Part shown: one piece after another, positions 1 to 12,483 of the stretch
How positions within the stretch are numbered: position 1 is the first letter of the stretch
Layout: every line of letters starts with the position of its first letter
Assembly: GCA_027575765.1 (NCBI GenBank)
Contig: JANBPT010000326.1
Span: forward strand, 1 to 44,195
From: Tieghemiomyces parasiticus
Lineage: Eukaryota > Kickxellomycota > Dimargaritomycetes > Dimargaritales > Dimargaritaceae
Length of the DNA: 44,195 nucleotides
Direction: 5' to 3'
Notes under the pieces: model-generated
Told to the model about the DNA's origin: nothing
What the model saw: only the letters and a program-made list of their open reading frames with translations
Databases searched by the model: none
Translations under genes and position numbers: made by a program

Positions 1-1750
1 AGCAGGTGTGGAGAGCAAGGGTAAGTAGGCAATTCCCTAGGTGAAAGGTGTTTAACAAGTATAAGGATTATTTATTTAGTAGACAAGTCTCTACATAAGG
101 CTTGCTGCCCAAGTCACTTCAAATATGCTTGCCTGGGAGTGGAGTTGTACTTTTTCTGGAAAGATAGGAAGGAGGGCAAGAGGGAAGCCACTTAGCCTTC
201 AAATATGATGGTGCTCCTATTCTTGTTGTCTAGCACAATGTTGATTTGTGGTACCAAAGTTTGCTGGTTGAGCATAGCTAGGGATTCCTTTGATTAAAAG
301 AGGGAGAAAGGGGTGAATCCTCTCTTTGCCTCTCCTGGTGATTCCAATCTTATGGTTACTCTGAAGCACTGGGGCTTCCTATGAATATCCCATTTTTTGA
401 TCCATATTTGCTAGTATGGGGAAATGTTAGGACCTCAAAAGTCCCACCCCCTTGTCCTCTTTCCATGTTACACCACCTGCACCTATATTTAATAGTATCA
501 TATTAGAAAGCCATTATCTTTTGCCATGGTAATGACAGATGCATATATAAGGTATGTGCACTGGAGATGGAACCTTAGCCTCTCTAGGAAATTTTTTATA
601 ACCTATTATAAATATTTTTATAATGTGGTACCTGAAAGAGGTTCTAAGCTGTAGGATGCCTGCTGCGTCTAACTTCATCTTTTCTACACCTAAATGCCTG
701 GGATTGACATTACTTTAACATGATTTATCTATGTTAAGGTTGCACAACTGGCTCTATATCCCTCTATCCGAGCCCGCTTAACTGAGGACTCACCAAGAGT
801 GCTCTCACTTAGCCCCAAATGCACACACGCCAATAGCCATCTGACTTATTGTGACCAGAAGGAAGGCCTCGGGTGGTTTTTGGCACTTGTAGAATACACT
901 TCAACGTTTTCAACTAATGGCGGAAGGGCTGACTAAATATGCTGATCCTCTAATGCCATCAACAAGACCCACCCCTGGGGTTGGGGACCAATATCATAGT
1001 GCGTTAAGCCTGTGCTCAACGATTAAGTGGTTGTCCTCTGCTATGGCTCACTGTCTTTGCAACTAATAAACGTGCCTTGCTATGATAACGCCCGACTTCT
1101 CCTCTGCATGAAATATTTGGCCCACTCGCCACCTTTAGTCACAATATTGTCATCACACAGCACTAGGTGTTGTTTCAATAAGAGCCGAGAGTTTTATGGG
1201 GCGGTTTTACACTAGAATGTGATAGATTAGGGGCAGCACCTGTACTGTGATGATACCAACGACCTCTGGCCCACATGCCCCTTGCGGCCAAAAGTGACTG
1301 TATTTCTGGGCGCAATAAGCGTAATCCCCATCCTCCAGCCATTGGGGAACGCGCCTCAGTTAGTGCGCAATGCTAAATTTCCGATTAATGTGGCCATGCG
1401 TTCTTTTACTGCTTAGAAAACGGCCCAGCAGAGAGTGGCACCCCAGTCACTCAGGATGTCTCTTGAGATACCAGGCGTTTGTATTAACCATCACTTGCTT
1501 GAAGAGGAGGGTCTGGCGTTTTGGTAATTTTATATACCTTGCATATTCTCGGATCCACTCCCGATTTGGCGGCTTAGTGTGCAACCTACGCTGTACGGCC
1601 TCTGCCTTGACCGTTAATACGACGAGTATAGTAGAAATGTCTTTGGGAGTCGGCTGTTGAAAGAAGCGAGTTTGTTTTCAGCCGCATGCACGGTCTCATT
1701 CGGGCCTTCTCGTTGGAACAGTGCTCTTGAATGCCAGAACTACGCCACAT
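1..1750. other. Gene-free stretch, left edge
   Basis: I see no open frame with protein-like composition and no recognisable RNA gene. The first ~900 bases are A+T-rich, with a strongly A/T segment near 590-630. A TGTTAGG...TTTAACA span at about 425-720 looks superficially like a solo LTR, but I could not find a target-site duplication. The right end is the 3' flank of the lyase gene. Confidence 0.5.
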
Positions 1751-3668
1751 CTACTTGATTTCTTTACCGCTCTTCATCCAGTTGAATTCCTGAGGTTGAA
1801 CGAAGGTCGCGCATTGGTGGAAGTGGTAGCACGAAAGAAGAGGGTAAGGTAAGTTTCTCTATGCGCGATAATGACCTCCTAACTACGCGTTGGGTCGATC
1901 CCTACTATACACTTACCAACTTTTGCTGGCCGCCAGGCTCGATACAGCAGTTAATGACCGACGGACGGGTGGTGGTATCCCATGCCTGACGCACAGCAGC
2001 ATGGAGCGCCTCTGGGGTAGTAGCATGGAAACCTTGGGCACCGAGGGCCTCGCCGAGGAGGTCGTAACGAGTCCCAGGGCTGAGTGCCGTGGATGGCAAA
2101 TTATGGGCAGCCGCCCGGGAGTGGTACTCATCGTCGCTAAACCCGTGGTAGATGCCGTTGTTGTTAACCACAATGACAATCAGCGGAAGGTGGGTCCGCG
2201 CGGCCGTTTCGATCTCCATCGCGCTGAACCCAAAAGCCGAATCGCCCACTATGGCAACGACCCGGTCATGGTGTTGGTGAGGGCTAGGAGGCTGACCAGC
2301 TAGTCGGCCCTCGTTCGGGACGTCCAGCCCGTAATGTACCTGGGCAGCGATAGCGAGGCCCATCCCGACGCCCATGGTCGCTAGTGTTCCGGCGTCTAGG
2401 CGGCGGCGTGGAGAATGCAAATCAAACATGCTACGGGCAATGTCCATGGTGTTGGCGCCTTCACCTACCAGAACGACGCGGTCGTAGACGTCGTCCAGGG
2501 CCTCGCGGATAGCACGGAAGGCGCGGTGGTAGGTCATGGGCAGGGCCGAGCTCTCGGCTTTGCGGGCCAGGGTAGCGTGGTTGCGTTCGCGGCGAGCGCG
2601 AAGACCGTCCAGGTAAAGTCCAAAATCTTGCCCGCCTTTGCTTGGCGATGACTGCCACACCGAGCTGATTTGACCTAAAACGGCAGCCACGTCGCCAGCC
2701 AGAGGGATGTCCACGGTGCGGTTGTGACCCAGCTCCTCTGCCTGGACGTCTACTTGGATAATGGTGGCGGTGGAGCTGAACCGCTCACCAAAGTGAAGCA
2801 GCCAGTTCAGACGGGCGCCCAGGAGCAGGATCACGTCGGCGTCCTTGAGGGCTTCGCTACGGGCGGCTCCAACGCACAACGGATGGGTGTCGCTGAGCAC
2901 ACCCTTACCCATCGAGGTGGGGAGAAACGGGAACCCGGTGCGGTCAATGAACGCGGTGAGGGCGGTCTCGGCTCGAGCGTAAGCCGCGCCCTTACCGACG
3001 ATGACCAACGGGGCCTGCGCTCGGCGTAGACTATCCACGGCCCGGTTGATCTGGACCGGATCGGCCAGGGTCAAGGTCCGCGTGGGCGGACTCAACCCCT
3101 GCAGGGCCGTCATGGTCAGTTCGGCTGTCCCTTCAGACCCCAACGACATGGCGCCCTGGATCAAGTCGGCGGGAAGGTCAACGTAGCAGGCGCCAGGGCG
3201 TCCGTTAATAGCGTAGCGGAATGCGGCCTGAAACATTGTAGGTACCCGGTCGAGGTTAGCAGGTTGGGCGGCGTACTTGGTATAAGGCCGCACAGCTTCG
3301 ACCTGGGCCCATTCCTGGAAGGCGCCGCGGCCACGTTCGCTGGTCGGAGAGGACCCGCCTAGTAGCACCATGGGCCAGGCGTTAGCCTGGGCATTAGCCA
3401 GGCCGGGGATTGCGTGCAAGACGCCCGGTCCGGACACCACGAGGCAGACTCCTGGCTGGCCCGTTAGGAATCCCCAGGCACCGGCAGCGTAACTGGCGGC
3501 CTGTTCGTTGCGGAAACCGATAAACCGGATACCCTCGGCGATGCAGGCGTCGGCCACTTCGACCACGGGGATCCCCACGATGCCGAAGACGGTGGTCACC
3601 CCGAGATGACGCAGAGTCTGGGCCATCAGCGTGGCGCCATGTACGGGGGCTGGCGTGGCTTCGGCCAT
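1751..3668 (-). CDS. HACL1: 2-hydroxyacyl-CoA lyase (oxalyl-CoA decarboxylase family), two exons
   Basis: This is a thiamine-diphosphate enzyme that cleaves 2-hydroxyacyl-CoAs to formyl-CoA and an aldehyde in alpha-oxidation; relatives decarboxylate oxalyl-CoA. The N-terminal TPP-binding domain carries the activating glutamate in RNEQAASYAAG (Glu55). The C-terminal domain has GDSAFGFSAMEIET (from residue 475) and VVNNNGIYHG, close to human HACL1. The large exon is 3668-1917. Read through, it stops three codons past a GTAAGT donor (1916-1911). Splicing that donor to CTCAG at 1790 gives a last exon, 1789-1751, reading EFNWMKSGKEIK and stop, which aligns with the DFHWL... tail of human HACL1. 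The model gives 596 aa, with a 127-nt intron in phase 0. The protein ends in EIK, so I see no canonical PTS1 for peroxisomal import. It is divergent from the orphan gene at 4569. Family assignment is firm; substrate (2-hydroxyacyl-CoA or oxalyl-CoA) is not settled. Confidence 0.93.
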
Positions 3669-4568
3669 AGTGAGAAAAGAGAAGGTCAGAGAACGGAAGG
3701 AGCAGAGGCGGAATCTAACTACCGAGTAAGAAGCAAAACACGGTTAGACCTGATTGAGCAGTCAAGAGGGAGTGCGGTTGTGGTACCTGTAGTAATAGAG
3801 CAGGCAGACACGGTAACTTATAGTGTGGCAACAGCAGTGCCACACAGGCGCGCTGCGAGTGACTGGCAACCACATCGACCTTTAGACCGAGTGCCAAGAC
3901 TGGGGTACACCTCTCCATTATGCTATTCGTCAGCCATAGCGTCACCCTAACGTTGCGTAATGCTGTCACAACACCCTTTGTCAGCCCTGCAGTAGTCAAA
4001 AGGGACTGCGACGGTGGACAATCTTCACCGCCCATACCCCCCCTTCTCATTCTTTCGTATCCGAAGGCTGGCCCCACAAAGCCCAGTATGACAACCCGGA
4101 AGTGGGGGGTGCTGTACGTCCAAGCTGGCAGACGCAATTGTGGGGCTAGAGAGTAATCTACATTGCAAGTATGGCAGCCAAAACTGAAAAGTGCGTGTAC
4201 GGAACGTTGTTTAGCAGTCGAGCCAAGCCGATGGTGCTCAGGCAAACAGGCGTGAGTCTGCATCGCACAAGGGTCACCGCGCCTTTAAGGTCATGAAGGT
4301 TCCAGCCCTGGGAGCTTCTGGTTTCCAGGCTAATTCCCCAGCACCCCCCCCCCTGGTGCCCAGCACCATCCACACATGGAAGCCCCAGGCCCCGGGCGTA
4401 CGTCAGACACACTTGGCCGTGATACTGGCACCACTACCCTTCTAACCAACGGGTGTAGCAGTGTCGACCGTCCCATGCTCTCACCACTCTGTCCCCTGTT
4501 TCGGCCGAAGACGCCCGAGATCTCTTCCTTCCCACCTTTCTTCATTCCAACCCGCACATCTCTCGGAC
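3669..4568. other. Divergent intergenic region
   Basis: About 900 bases separate the starts of the lyase gene (-) and the orphan gene (+). No coding signal was found. The last ~100 bases before 4569 are pyrimidine-rich on the plus strand, as expected for the 5' leader of the orphan gene. A C-rich run lies near 4343-4353. Confidence 0.5.
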
Positions 4569-5313
4569 ATGACTAGTGCGGTACTTGAAGCCCAGGCGGC
4601 CACAGTTCGGTCCCTAGCTCACCGCACACCGACCCTGGCCGAATACCGGGCCCTCCGAGAGACAGCAGGGGCGAAGTTGACGGTCCCACCACTATCGCTT
4701 AACGACCTGCTTCGGTACTACTACATTGAGTTGCAATGTCTATCGTTGGAGATCACCCAGGAGGAGCGGTCGGCCGGCAAGGGGCTAGAGGTCCTGGTGG
4801 TCACTGCCCCGTTGAACGTGTTTGATGTTGTCTTGAGGGAGGTGGACGAGACGGCAACCTGGGCAACTCGCACTGGCGGCGCGTCGGCCTCAGAGCTACG
4901 CTGGTCGTTACGGTTCAAAACCCATCATACTCGATGCTGCCTGTGGGTGCAAGACAATAGGTACGTGACAGGTCAGCAGGTCGTGTTCTGAACATCGCCA
5001 CAGGCGGTTGCAAGCACCCCTTGCTCCTTTCAACCACATTATTATTCGAACCCAACGCGCCCTTGGTACCAGCGAACCTAACCTGACAACCCCAAATTAC
5101 TTATGCAATGCCTCCCCTCTCTCCACCAGACTACGCTGCTCGTTCACCCCTGCCGACCGGTCTGCTCTACAAACCGCCTTTGACCGTCACTTCGACCTGC
5201 TTGCTGATACGAAGCCGCTAGATCTTAGCCGATATTGTCTGGCGGCGTGGATATGTAATACCGTCCCGGGTATCCTTGATTATCCTGACTGTAGTTCCCC
5301 TCACCCAGTCTAA
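4569..5313 (+). CDS. Orphan two-exon protein, 191 aa, function unknown
   Basis: I do not recognise this protein. Exon 1 is 4569-4960 and ends before GTACGT; exon 2 is 5130-5313, entered after TCTCCACCAG. The 169-nt intron interrupts an arginine codon (AG|A) and keeps the frame, and both sides look coding. The start is the first in-frame ATG (MTSAVLEAQ), preceded by a pyrimidine-rich leader; the open frame continues upstream only through non-ATG codons. The product has an N-terminal helical part (LAEYRALRE), a hydrophobic core (GLEVLVVTAPLNVFDVVLRE), a strand-like stretch (ELRWSLRFKTHHTRCCLWVQ) and a helical C-terminus. I see no signal peptide, membrane segment or cofactor motif. It converges on the V-ATPase B gene, 291 bp away. 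The splice model is well supported by frame; homology is unknown. Confidence 0.65.
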
Positions 5314-5604
5314 CCCCAGTGCCCGCAAATGACGCACCAAGACGGTCCATCCCGTCTTGCTACCAATTTAATTGACTCTTTTATAAAAATAATAATGTTA
5401 AAACCGGTGCTGGCCGTAGAGTAGATGTAAAAAAAAGCAGAACTGCCCGACCTGGGCAAGTGGAACAAAAAAGGAGGGAGACATGCCTCGATGAACGCGC
5501 GGGTAGAGCGTAAACTAAGCAGACCTAAATAGCAAATGGGGGGAGCCACCTTGTTTTACACCTTTTGTGTGCGATTAGCCGCCCCCTCCCATTAGACCCG
5601 ACGC

Positions 5605-7566
5605 CTAGGCTTCAGTGTCGATGAGCAAATCCTGGTTGCCCCGGCTCGCGCGGTGCTTGCGGTCGCGGCGGTAGTACTCAGCGAGCACATTCTTGGGGAT
5701 ACGGTTGAGCATCTCCTTGGGGAAGATACGGAGGAGGGACCAGGCGAGGTCGAGAGACTCAAAGATGGTACGGTTCTCGTAGTGATCCTGAGCGATAAAA
5801 GTCTTCTCGAACTTCTCGAGGAACTCGAGGGATAGTTTGTCTTCCTGGTTAAGGGCCTCCTCGCCCACCACGGCCTTCATGGCCGCTGCGTCACGACCGA
5901 TAGCGTACTTGGCGTACAACTGGTTAGATACGTCACCGTGGTCCGCCCGGGTCATACCTTCGCCGATGGCACTCTTCATGAGACGGGACAGCGACGGCAG
6001 TACGTTGATCGGAGGGTAGATTTGACGGTTGTACAGCTGCCGGTCAATGTAGATCTGGCCCTCAGTAATGTAGCCCGTCAGATCCGGGATCGGGTGAGTA
6101 ATATCATCGTTGGGCATGGTCAGAATCGGAATCTGGGTGATACTACCGTTGCGACCTTCCACCCGTCCAGCGCGCTCGTAGATGCTCGACAGATCGGTGT
6201 ACATATAACCTGGGTAACCGCGACGGCCGGGAACCTCCTCGCGAGCCGCCGAAACCTCGCGCAGCGCGTCGGCGTACGAGCTCATATCGGTCAAGATGAC
6301 CAGTACGTGCTTCTCCAGCTGGTAGGCGTAGTACTCAGCCGTGGTCAGGGCTAGGCGCGGGGTGATGATGCGCTCGATGGTGGGGTCGTTGGCCAGGTTG
6401 AGGAAGAGGGTCACGCGCTCGATAGAACCGTTCTCCTCGAAGTCCTGCTTGAAGAACCGGGCGGTTTCCATGTTAACACCCATGGCGGCGAACACGATGG
6501 CGAAGTTCTCCTCATGGCCGTCGTGGACGCCCTTGGTGGGCGGTTTGACCAGACCAGCCTGGCGACAGATCTGGGCGGCAATCTGGAGGACAGGGCGCGG
6601 CGAGGCAGTGCGGGAGTGAGCGTGGAGGAGGGGGTTAGAGAAAATGGAGGAGGAGGAGGGAGCATGGTCAGCAAGGTGATAAAATTGCAAAGCCGGGACA
6701 TACCTCGTTGTGGGGGAGGCCGGCGGCGGAGAAAATGGGGATCTTTTGGCCACGGGCGATGGAGTTCATGGTGTCAATGGCCGAGATACCGGTCTGGATC
6801 ATTTCTTCGGGGTAGACACGGCTGTAGGGGTTGATCGGGGAGCCTGACGGTAGGGTTGGAGGATTGGAGGGGGAAGGGACAGAACCAGGTGAGCCTCTTG
6901 ACATCGGGATAGCGGATGAGCTCGGGTGGCCGTGTCATCTAAACCTAGCCGGCCCTCGGTGCGTGGATGTGTAGGGGGGGGGAGTGACTTACCTTCAATA
7001 TCCAGGTAGTCCTCGGCGAACACCTTGGGGCCCTTATCAATACTCTTTCCCGACCCGTTAAAGATACGGCCAAGCATGTCCTCCGACACGGGGATCTTGA
7101 GGGTGTCGCCGGTGAACTCGACGTGAGTGGCCTTGGCGTCGATACCGGAAGTACCTTCAAACACCTGCACGATGGCCTTCTTGCCCTGGATTTCGAGCAC
7201 CTGGCCCGAGCGCTTGGTGCCGTCGGGTAGGTTCAGCTGCACAATCTCCGAGAACTTGGGGAACTTGACATTGTCCAGGATGACCAAGGGGCCGTTGACA
7301 CCGGACACGGTACGGTAGTCTACGGGCGGTGGGTGAAGGGCAGTGGCGGGGAGGGGGGTTAGTGTGAGTAATATCGAAACCGGCACGTCGCTTCTGTATT
7401 ACCCACGTCGCAAGCTCAGCGCAAGGGAGGCGTGCCGAGCTAGGTGTTTTCGCTCGGTACCCCATGGCCCGGGTGACGTACCGATGCGAGGGTCCACCTC
7501 GTAGTTACGGGTGACGGCCGACGTGTTGATGTTGAAGGCTTCTTGGGTCGTAATGCGCGGGTCCAT
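5605..7566 (-). CDS. VMA2: V-type proton ATPase subunit B, four exons
   Basis: This is the non-catalytic B subunit of the cytosolic V1 sector, which drives proton pumping into the vacuole and endosomes. Exons are 7566-7482, 7319-6993, 6843-6704 and 6582-5605. Introns are 162, 149 and 121 nt, with donors GTACGT, GTAAGT and GTATGT. The joins restore conserved family sequence: [35 protein letters not shown] and [18 protein letters not shown]. The product is 509 aa (yeast Vma2 is 517). Conserved blocks include [77 protein letters not shown] and [20 protein letters not shown]. The start is the first in-frame ATG (context GTCACCATGG), giving [14 protein letters not shown], an N-terminus slightly different from yeast. 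The C-terminus lacks the acidic tail seen in yeast. Identification is secure. Confidence 0.98.
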
Positions 7567-10500
7567 GGTGACGAAGGAGGCCCGGAGTAGGCTAGAGAAA
7601 TGCGCTGAAGAAAAGTGGGGGGAAAAGAGGTGGCCACCACGACAAACGACGTCACGGAGATGAAGAAGGCGTAATGCGGAAGAACGCGCGCGAGGTAAGT
7701 GATGCAGTGCGAAGTAGGCAAAGGACAGAATACGGCACGGATGGTACGGCCTTGGAAGTGAAGGGCGAAATGGAGCGCAGGTCAACGGACAGAGGAACGA
7801 AAACTAGACAAGTCGATTAGCGAAGAGAGAGAGAGCGGGGTAAAGAGATTAAAGAGCAAGAAGGTCGAGCGGAGTCGAGGCCGGCAGGGTCGCAGGATAT
7901 GTAGCGGGTGAGCGGGCGTCATTGGGGGACTGGGTGTGGAGCCAAGAGGGGGGAGTTGGTTTGCCAGTTGGGCGCCAAGACAGGGAGGGGGCAAAGGGGG
8001 GATGGTCGGCCTTTGTGCTCCACGACACCGCCACTCCCGTTCCTCGTCCCCCTTCTACCCCATCCGTACGCGCCGGGCTTTGCGGGCCTACAGAAGCCTC
8101 CGCACGCACGCCGGGGGGCGACAGCACGCTAACAAGCCCGAGCCGCTCCCTTTTCACGGCGTAGTAGAAAGCCGGCTCCTCCGCGCTGACCCATGGCCCC
8201 CTAGTTGCCCCAACCGTACCCCCAGAACCGTGGTCGGCTCAGGAGAGACGCACACGCGTATCCCGTTCACTTGAAGGTAGCCAGCGCCCCCGCCGCTCTT
8301 ATCCTCCATGGCGACGGGCTGGCCAGGCCCAGCCGGCAGGCGAGCGTCCGAGTAGGACGGTGCGACCACGTCTCTGACAAAGCTCCTAGGCGGCGTCGGC
8401 TCGTCGATTGGGGTAAAAGAGGGCGGTGAAGAGGAAGGGGCTGACCAGCGGTCAAGCCGAGCCGCGTTGTACCGAGTGCAGTTGTCTTACCGGTGGCCAC
8501 AGCAGCGAAGCTGGTCACCGGGTCGCCTCGCGTCACACCACAGACGCGGCCAGCCTTTCGCCTGTCTCCCTCTCGCCTGACTGGGTGAGTCCCACTCGTC
8601 CTCTCCTCGTTTAGGCTACAGCAGGTGATCCCTCGCTACACCGCCTTCGGCCTCGCCCTCCCACTCCTACACGTCTAGTGGAGTGGACTTAAGCTACGCA
8701 TTGCTCCTTTCCTACCAGGACGCGGGGCACGCGCTTTAGTCGTAGGTCGGGTGAGCCTATCAAATATAATTAGTATGCTTCCAATACTGGTAAGTTCCTA
8801 GGATGGCTACTGACACGTCAAGGGGTGTCACGTGGAGGCGAGTAGCCCAAAATGGTATGCGACAGAGGCAACTGGCGAGTCTGGCACTACTATATCCTGT
8901 CACTCCTCGGCCGGCCATCCGCTGGAATTAAGGGGCGCATCGACAAAACGACCAGTTGTAAAGTTACACGCTATAATAAAAAAGGCCGACGGTGAACGGC
9001 AGCCGACCTGCCATTTCATTGTCAGTATCCAGTAGGCTAACTAAGAGGTAAGTGCAGCGACGTACTGGCGCGACATGTGGATAGCGTGTACCCAGGAAGG
9101 TCACGAGGCGAGAATATATGGGGCAACATACCACGCAACCCGAGAGACTAATTAGCCAAAGTTTGTACGTAACCAAGGACAACATTGGTCACTAGAGGTA
9201 CCATACCAAACGCGATGCCAGTTAAAATGGGGGGCATTGGGCACCGAGACTAGGCAAGTCTCTAACGGCAGGGCAGTTGTGTTGGAAGACCCTGGCTAGC
9301 TGAAGAAAATGATCGGGGGGTAGATGAAGCTAGGGATAAAAACAGTCGGCAAAGGCTGGTAAGTGGTGCTCTATAAGAGCGGCTAGTCACGTTAACTGTC
9401 AATGGGAGATGCCGCGATTAGGGCCTTCAAATACGATCGGTAATTAGAGTGCATAGACATGCATCGGACGACGGTAGGAATACAAAGGTGCAGCATAGCG
9501 TCGTTCACTCAATGTGGACGACGGATGGGAAGCTTGACATGGGTAGATGCCAATGTAGAAGCTACCGTGTGCCTCAAGATAAATACTCGGTCTGTCCGCC
9601 AGTCGATACCGACCCATTCGCGTATAGAAGAAACAGTGGTGTCCACTATTAAGGGTCAACGGTTTGGTAGAGTTGCAACAAATGCTCTAATAAAAATATT
9701 GATAGTTACCAGGGTGGTACATGGTAGCATCCGGTATGGCGAGGCGTGCATCAAGGTGTAGGGGGGCAGGTGTAAAGTAGCAGGGTACTGGGTGGTGAAA
9801 AGAGAGCGGGACAGGAGACGCACAAGGTGTAGTAGAGTGCTACGAAGAGTAAGCATTCTAGGAAAAATCGGTGGCAGACGAGAGATGAATCCAATATAGT
9901 TGATGTCTCTTGCGTTGCTACATTCAGACCTTGCGAGAGTAGCCCAGGTAGGAGCCCTGGCTCGGCTGTGGAAGGTTGCAAGCAGAGGGTAAGGTTTTCT
10001 CTCGGCCCCTGAGATAAGACACAAAGGTACGTCGGCGGCAGCGAAATATTTAGCAAGCATTAGGCCAGTGAATGTGGAGCGTCAGGCAATTGTTAGCACT
10101 GGTAGGCGTGGGGCTGGCCAACGTCATAGCCCCGGCGGTAAGACAGATTAAGGACGTTGGGGTCATAGTAGGATAGACGATTAGAACACATGCCCGGGGC
10201 TATACATAGGTTAACCAAGTACGGGGTGTAGTAAAGCGCTATCGCACGCCTGCACGGTAGAAGCAGGAAGCCACGATGAGCTCTGGTCCGCTCATCCAGC
10301 TAGGAGGCCAGGTGTGGATTACGGGTACCACAGATATCCAGTGCCGGCATCCTGAATAACCTACACTAGTAGTGGCTGTGACTAGTCCAACCGGATGATG
10401 AGTTGGCATCATCCAGGACTATTTTACCCACTCAAGTAATAGTCATCGTAGAGCTACCAAGTGCCTCCTCATTAGAGGTGTGCTGGTCCAAAATATCTCT

Positions 10501-12483
10501 TCAGATAAATAGTCACCATGGTCACCAGGTAACCTGGCATGTCTCGGATCGCCTGGTCCATTGTAATACTTTAAAATCCCACTTTGGATTTGTGGTCCTT
10601 TTGCTATACCAGCCCATCGCTTTGAGGTATAATTCTCTATACTTATTTTAATTGCCTTTACACCAGTCCTCAAGAGGTCATCACTTCTCTACCTGCACGC
10701 CGGTGTCATATTAAGTTCTGGATATTTTTATTTTAATACTTTGTCAAAGCTGACATGCAAACCACGGCAGCTCAGCCTGACGTTTTTACTCCACCCTAAC
10801 CACTGGCGGTCGCCTGGAGCCCTGATTAGCCAAACCCTCATGTAATCAACAAGTCAAAGCCTTCCGGGCTTTGACAGCTTACCTTCGCATCTTATCCTCC
10901 TTCACTAGTTGTCAACAGAAACAGCTGACAGCCCTAGCCTTTTTCACTCTTTATTTTCCTTTTTTACGCATATTATAGGGGTTATAATTTTCTGTATACC
11001 ATAGCAAGTTCATTGACATACACCACAATTGGTTATGGCGATCGTTACAGGCCAAACAACACCCGCCTACACCGCGATTCACCCGTCCCCGCAATCCATG
11101 CTGCCCCTTTTCATCCCGGACACATTCATTTGCTAAGGTTGCGTTACTCACAACCTTACTAATATTTCCAGTGCGATAGTCAGGTCACCTTTCGACGGAA
11201 CAGCTACCGCCACCAGGTCTGCCGAGCCGCTTGGTCGATTTATTCACTATTCATCTCCTATATTCTCTCAAGGCCACCGACAACTTAGCGGCGGCAAACA
11301 CCTTCTGGCAGCAATAGCGTTAATGTATGTTATTGACGACATCGTTAGTCTGACCTAACTAGAAACTCTTACCACTAATTCCACTATAAAATCGGCTTCT
11401 CAACGATACGTCCTTCCCTAATTATAATTATTGACGGAATGGCAGCTTGTCCAAGTTCCCACACTTTATCCAACTACTTTGAGACATTTCAGTAGGAAAC
11501 TTCGCTGAGTTTGGCTCTTATCACGGCACCCTCTTTCCAACAACCCTAGTTAGCAAGGAACTAGTCGCATCTATAACCCTAAAGGACTACTCATCGAACA
11601 AAGCATCACAACTGTTGAGCTATAACTGTTACCCAATCCTCCCCGGTCGCTACCTGCCATATGCAGCTTCTACAGCCTATTGCTATGCTAACCGTCCTAG
11701 GGCCCATCCTCCATCGGTTATTTCTAAGATTTCTACTACTTTTCTGCTCGACGTCGCTCATAATCAATATACACCTTTCCTGTATATTAAGGGGGTCCAG
11801 CGAGTCTGGATCGCCAACTCCCAATCCCCTAGTACACAATACCCCAACGGGTGCCATGCACAAAACATTACCGATCCAGGCCAGTCTTAACCTTCTTTTC
11901 CTCTGATTACTATTACGACCCGATTCAGAGCAGTTCACCTATCGAAGTGCCCCGACACCGAGTCTAATTGACAGGGCCACTTCCGGAACTGGAAGACCAT
12001 TTTTATGATACCAGTAGAACGGACTGACGAGTTCTTGGAGTCCGCAATAGCCTAGACAATTTTCACCTGAGTCTCTGGGCCAGGTGTCCATGTTTACCTT
12101 GCGATGATTGAGGCGTTAGCAACCTTGTCATAATTTACTCGTGAGGCTGCCATCGTTCTACTCATTTTTTGGCCTTTCCCGGGTTGCAGAACAGCTGACC
12201 TCTTTGATGCTCTGATGAAAATCCTCATCGCTATGGTCCAATCTGTGCCACCAGCCCGGCGTTAACCAACATCAAGTCATGGCAGCGCCTATTATATACA
12301 CAAGTTAGCCCATTACTTGCTTTCAATGACCGTCCGGGGTCGCCACTTCGTAATTCGTACTTGTTACTGTTTGGGTTAAATCTATTGAATAGTCCAATCT
12401 CGCGGAATTTATTTAAACTTTTAGCCACTGGCCTTCAGATTAAATACATACCTAACAAACAATCTAGGGCTTTTCAACCAATA
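7567..12483. other. 4.9-kb gene-free region
   Basis: From 7567 to about 8700 the DNA is GC-rich, and the part nearest 7567 should hold the V-ATPase B promoter and leader. From 8700 to 12483 composition is mixed to A+T-rich. Open frames here are short, lie on both strands and lack domain-like composition. I found no splice-linked exons, tRNA or 5S-like sequence. A strong hairpin at 10383-10421 is listed separately, and a small palindrome (CCAGGTAACCTGG) lies near 10525. It may be decayed repeat DNA, but I found no direct proof. Confidence 0.45.
10383..10421. repeat. 39-nt imperfect palindrome (hairpin)
   Basis: TAGTCC (10383-10388) pairs with GGACTA (10416-10421). Inside it GGATGATG (10393-10400) pairs with CATCATCC (10407-10414) around the 6-nt loop AGTTGG. 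All 14 stem pairs are Watson-Crick, with a 4/1 internal loop. It lies far from any recognised gene. Confidence 0.8.

Noticed and set aside
425..720. TGTTAGG...TTTAACA span with a TATA-like CATATATAAGG inside, resembling a solo LTR
   Set aside because: Flanking bases do not form a target-site duplication, no internal retroelement domain lies nearby, and I could not find a second copy in the window.
3715..4263. 182-codon minus-strand frame between the lyase and the orphan gene
   Set aside because: No protein-like composition or splice signals, and it would occupy the divergent promoter region.
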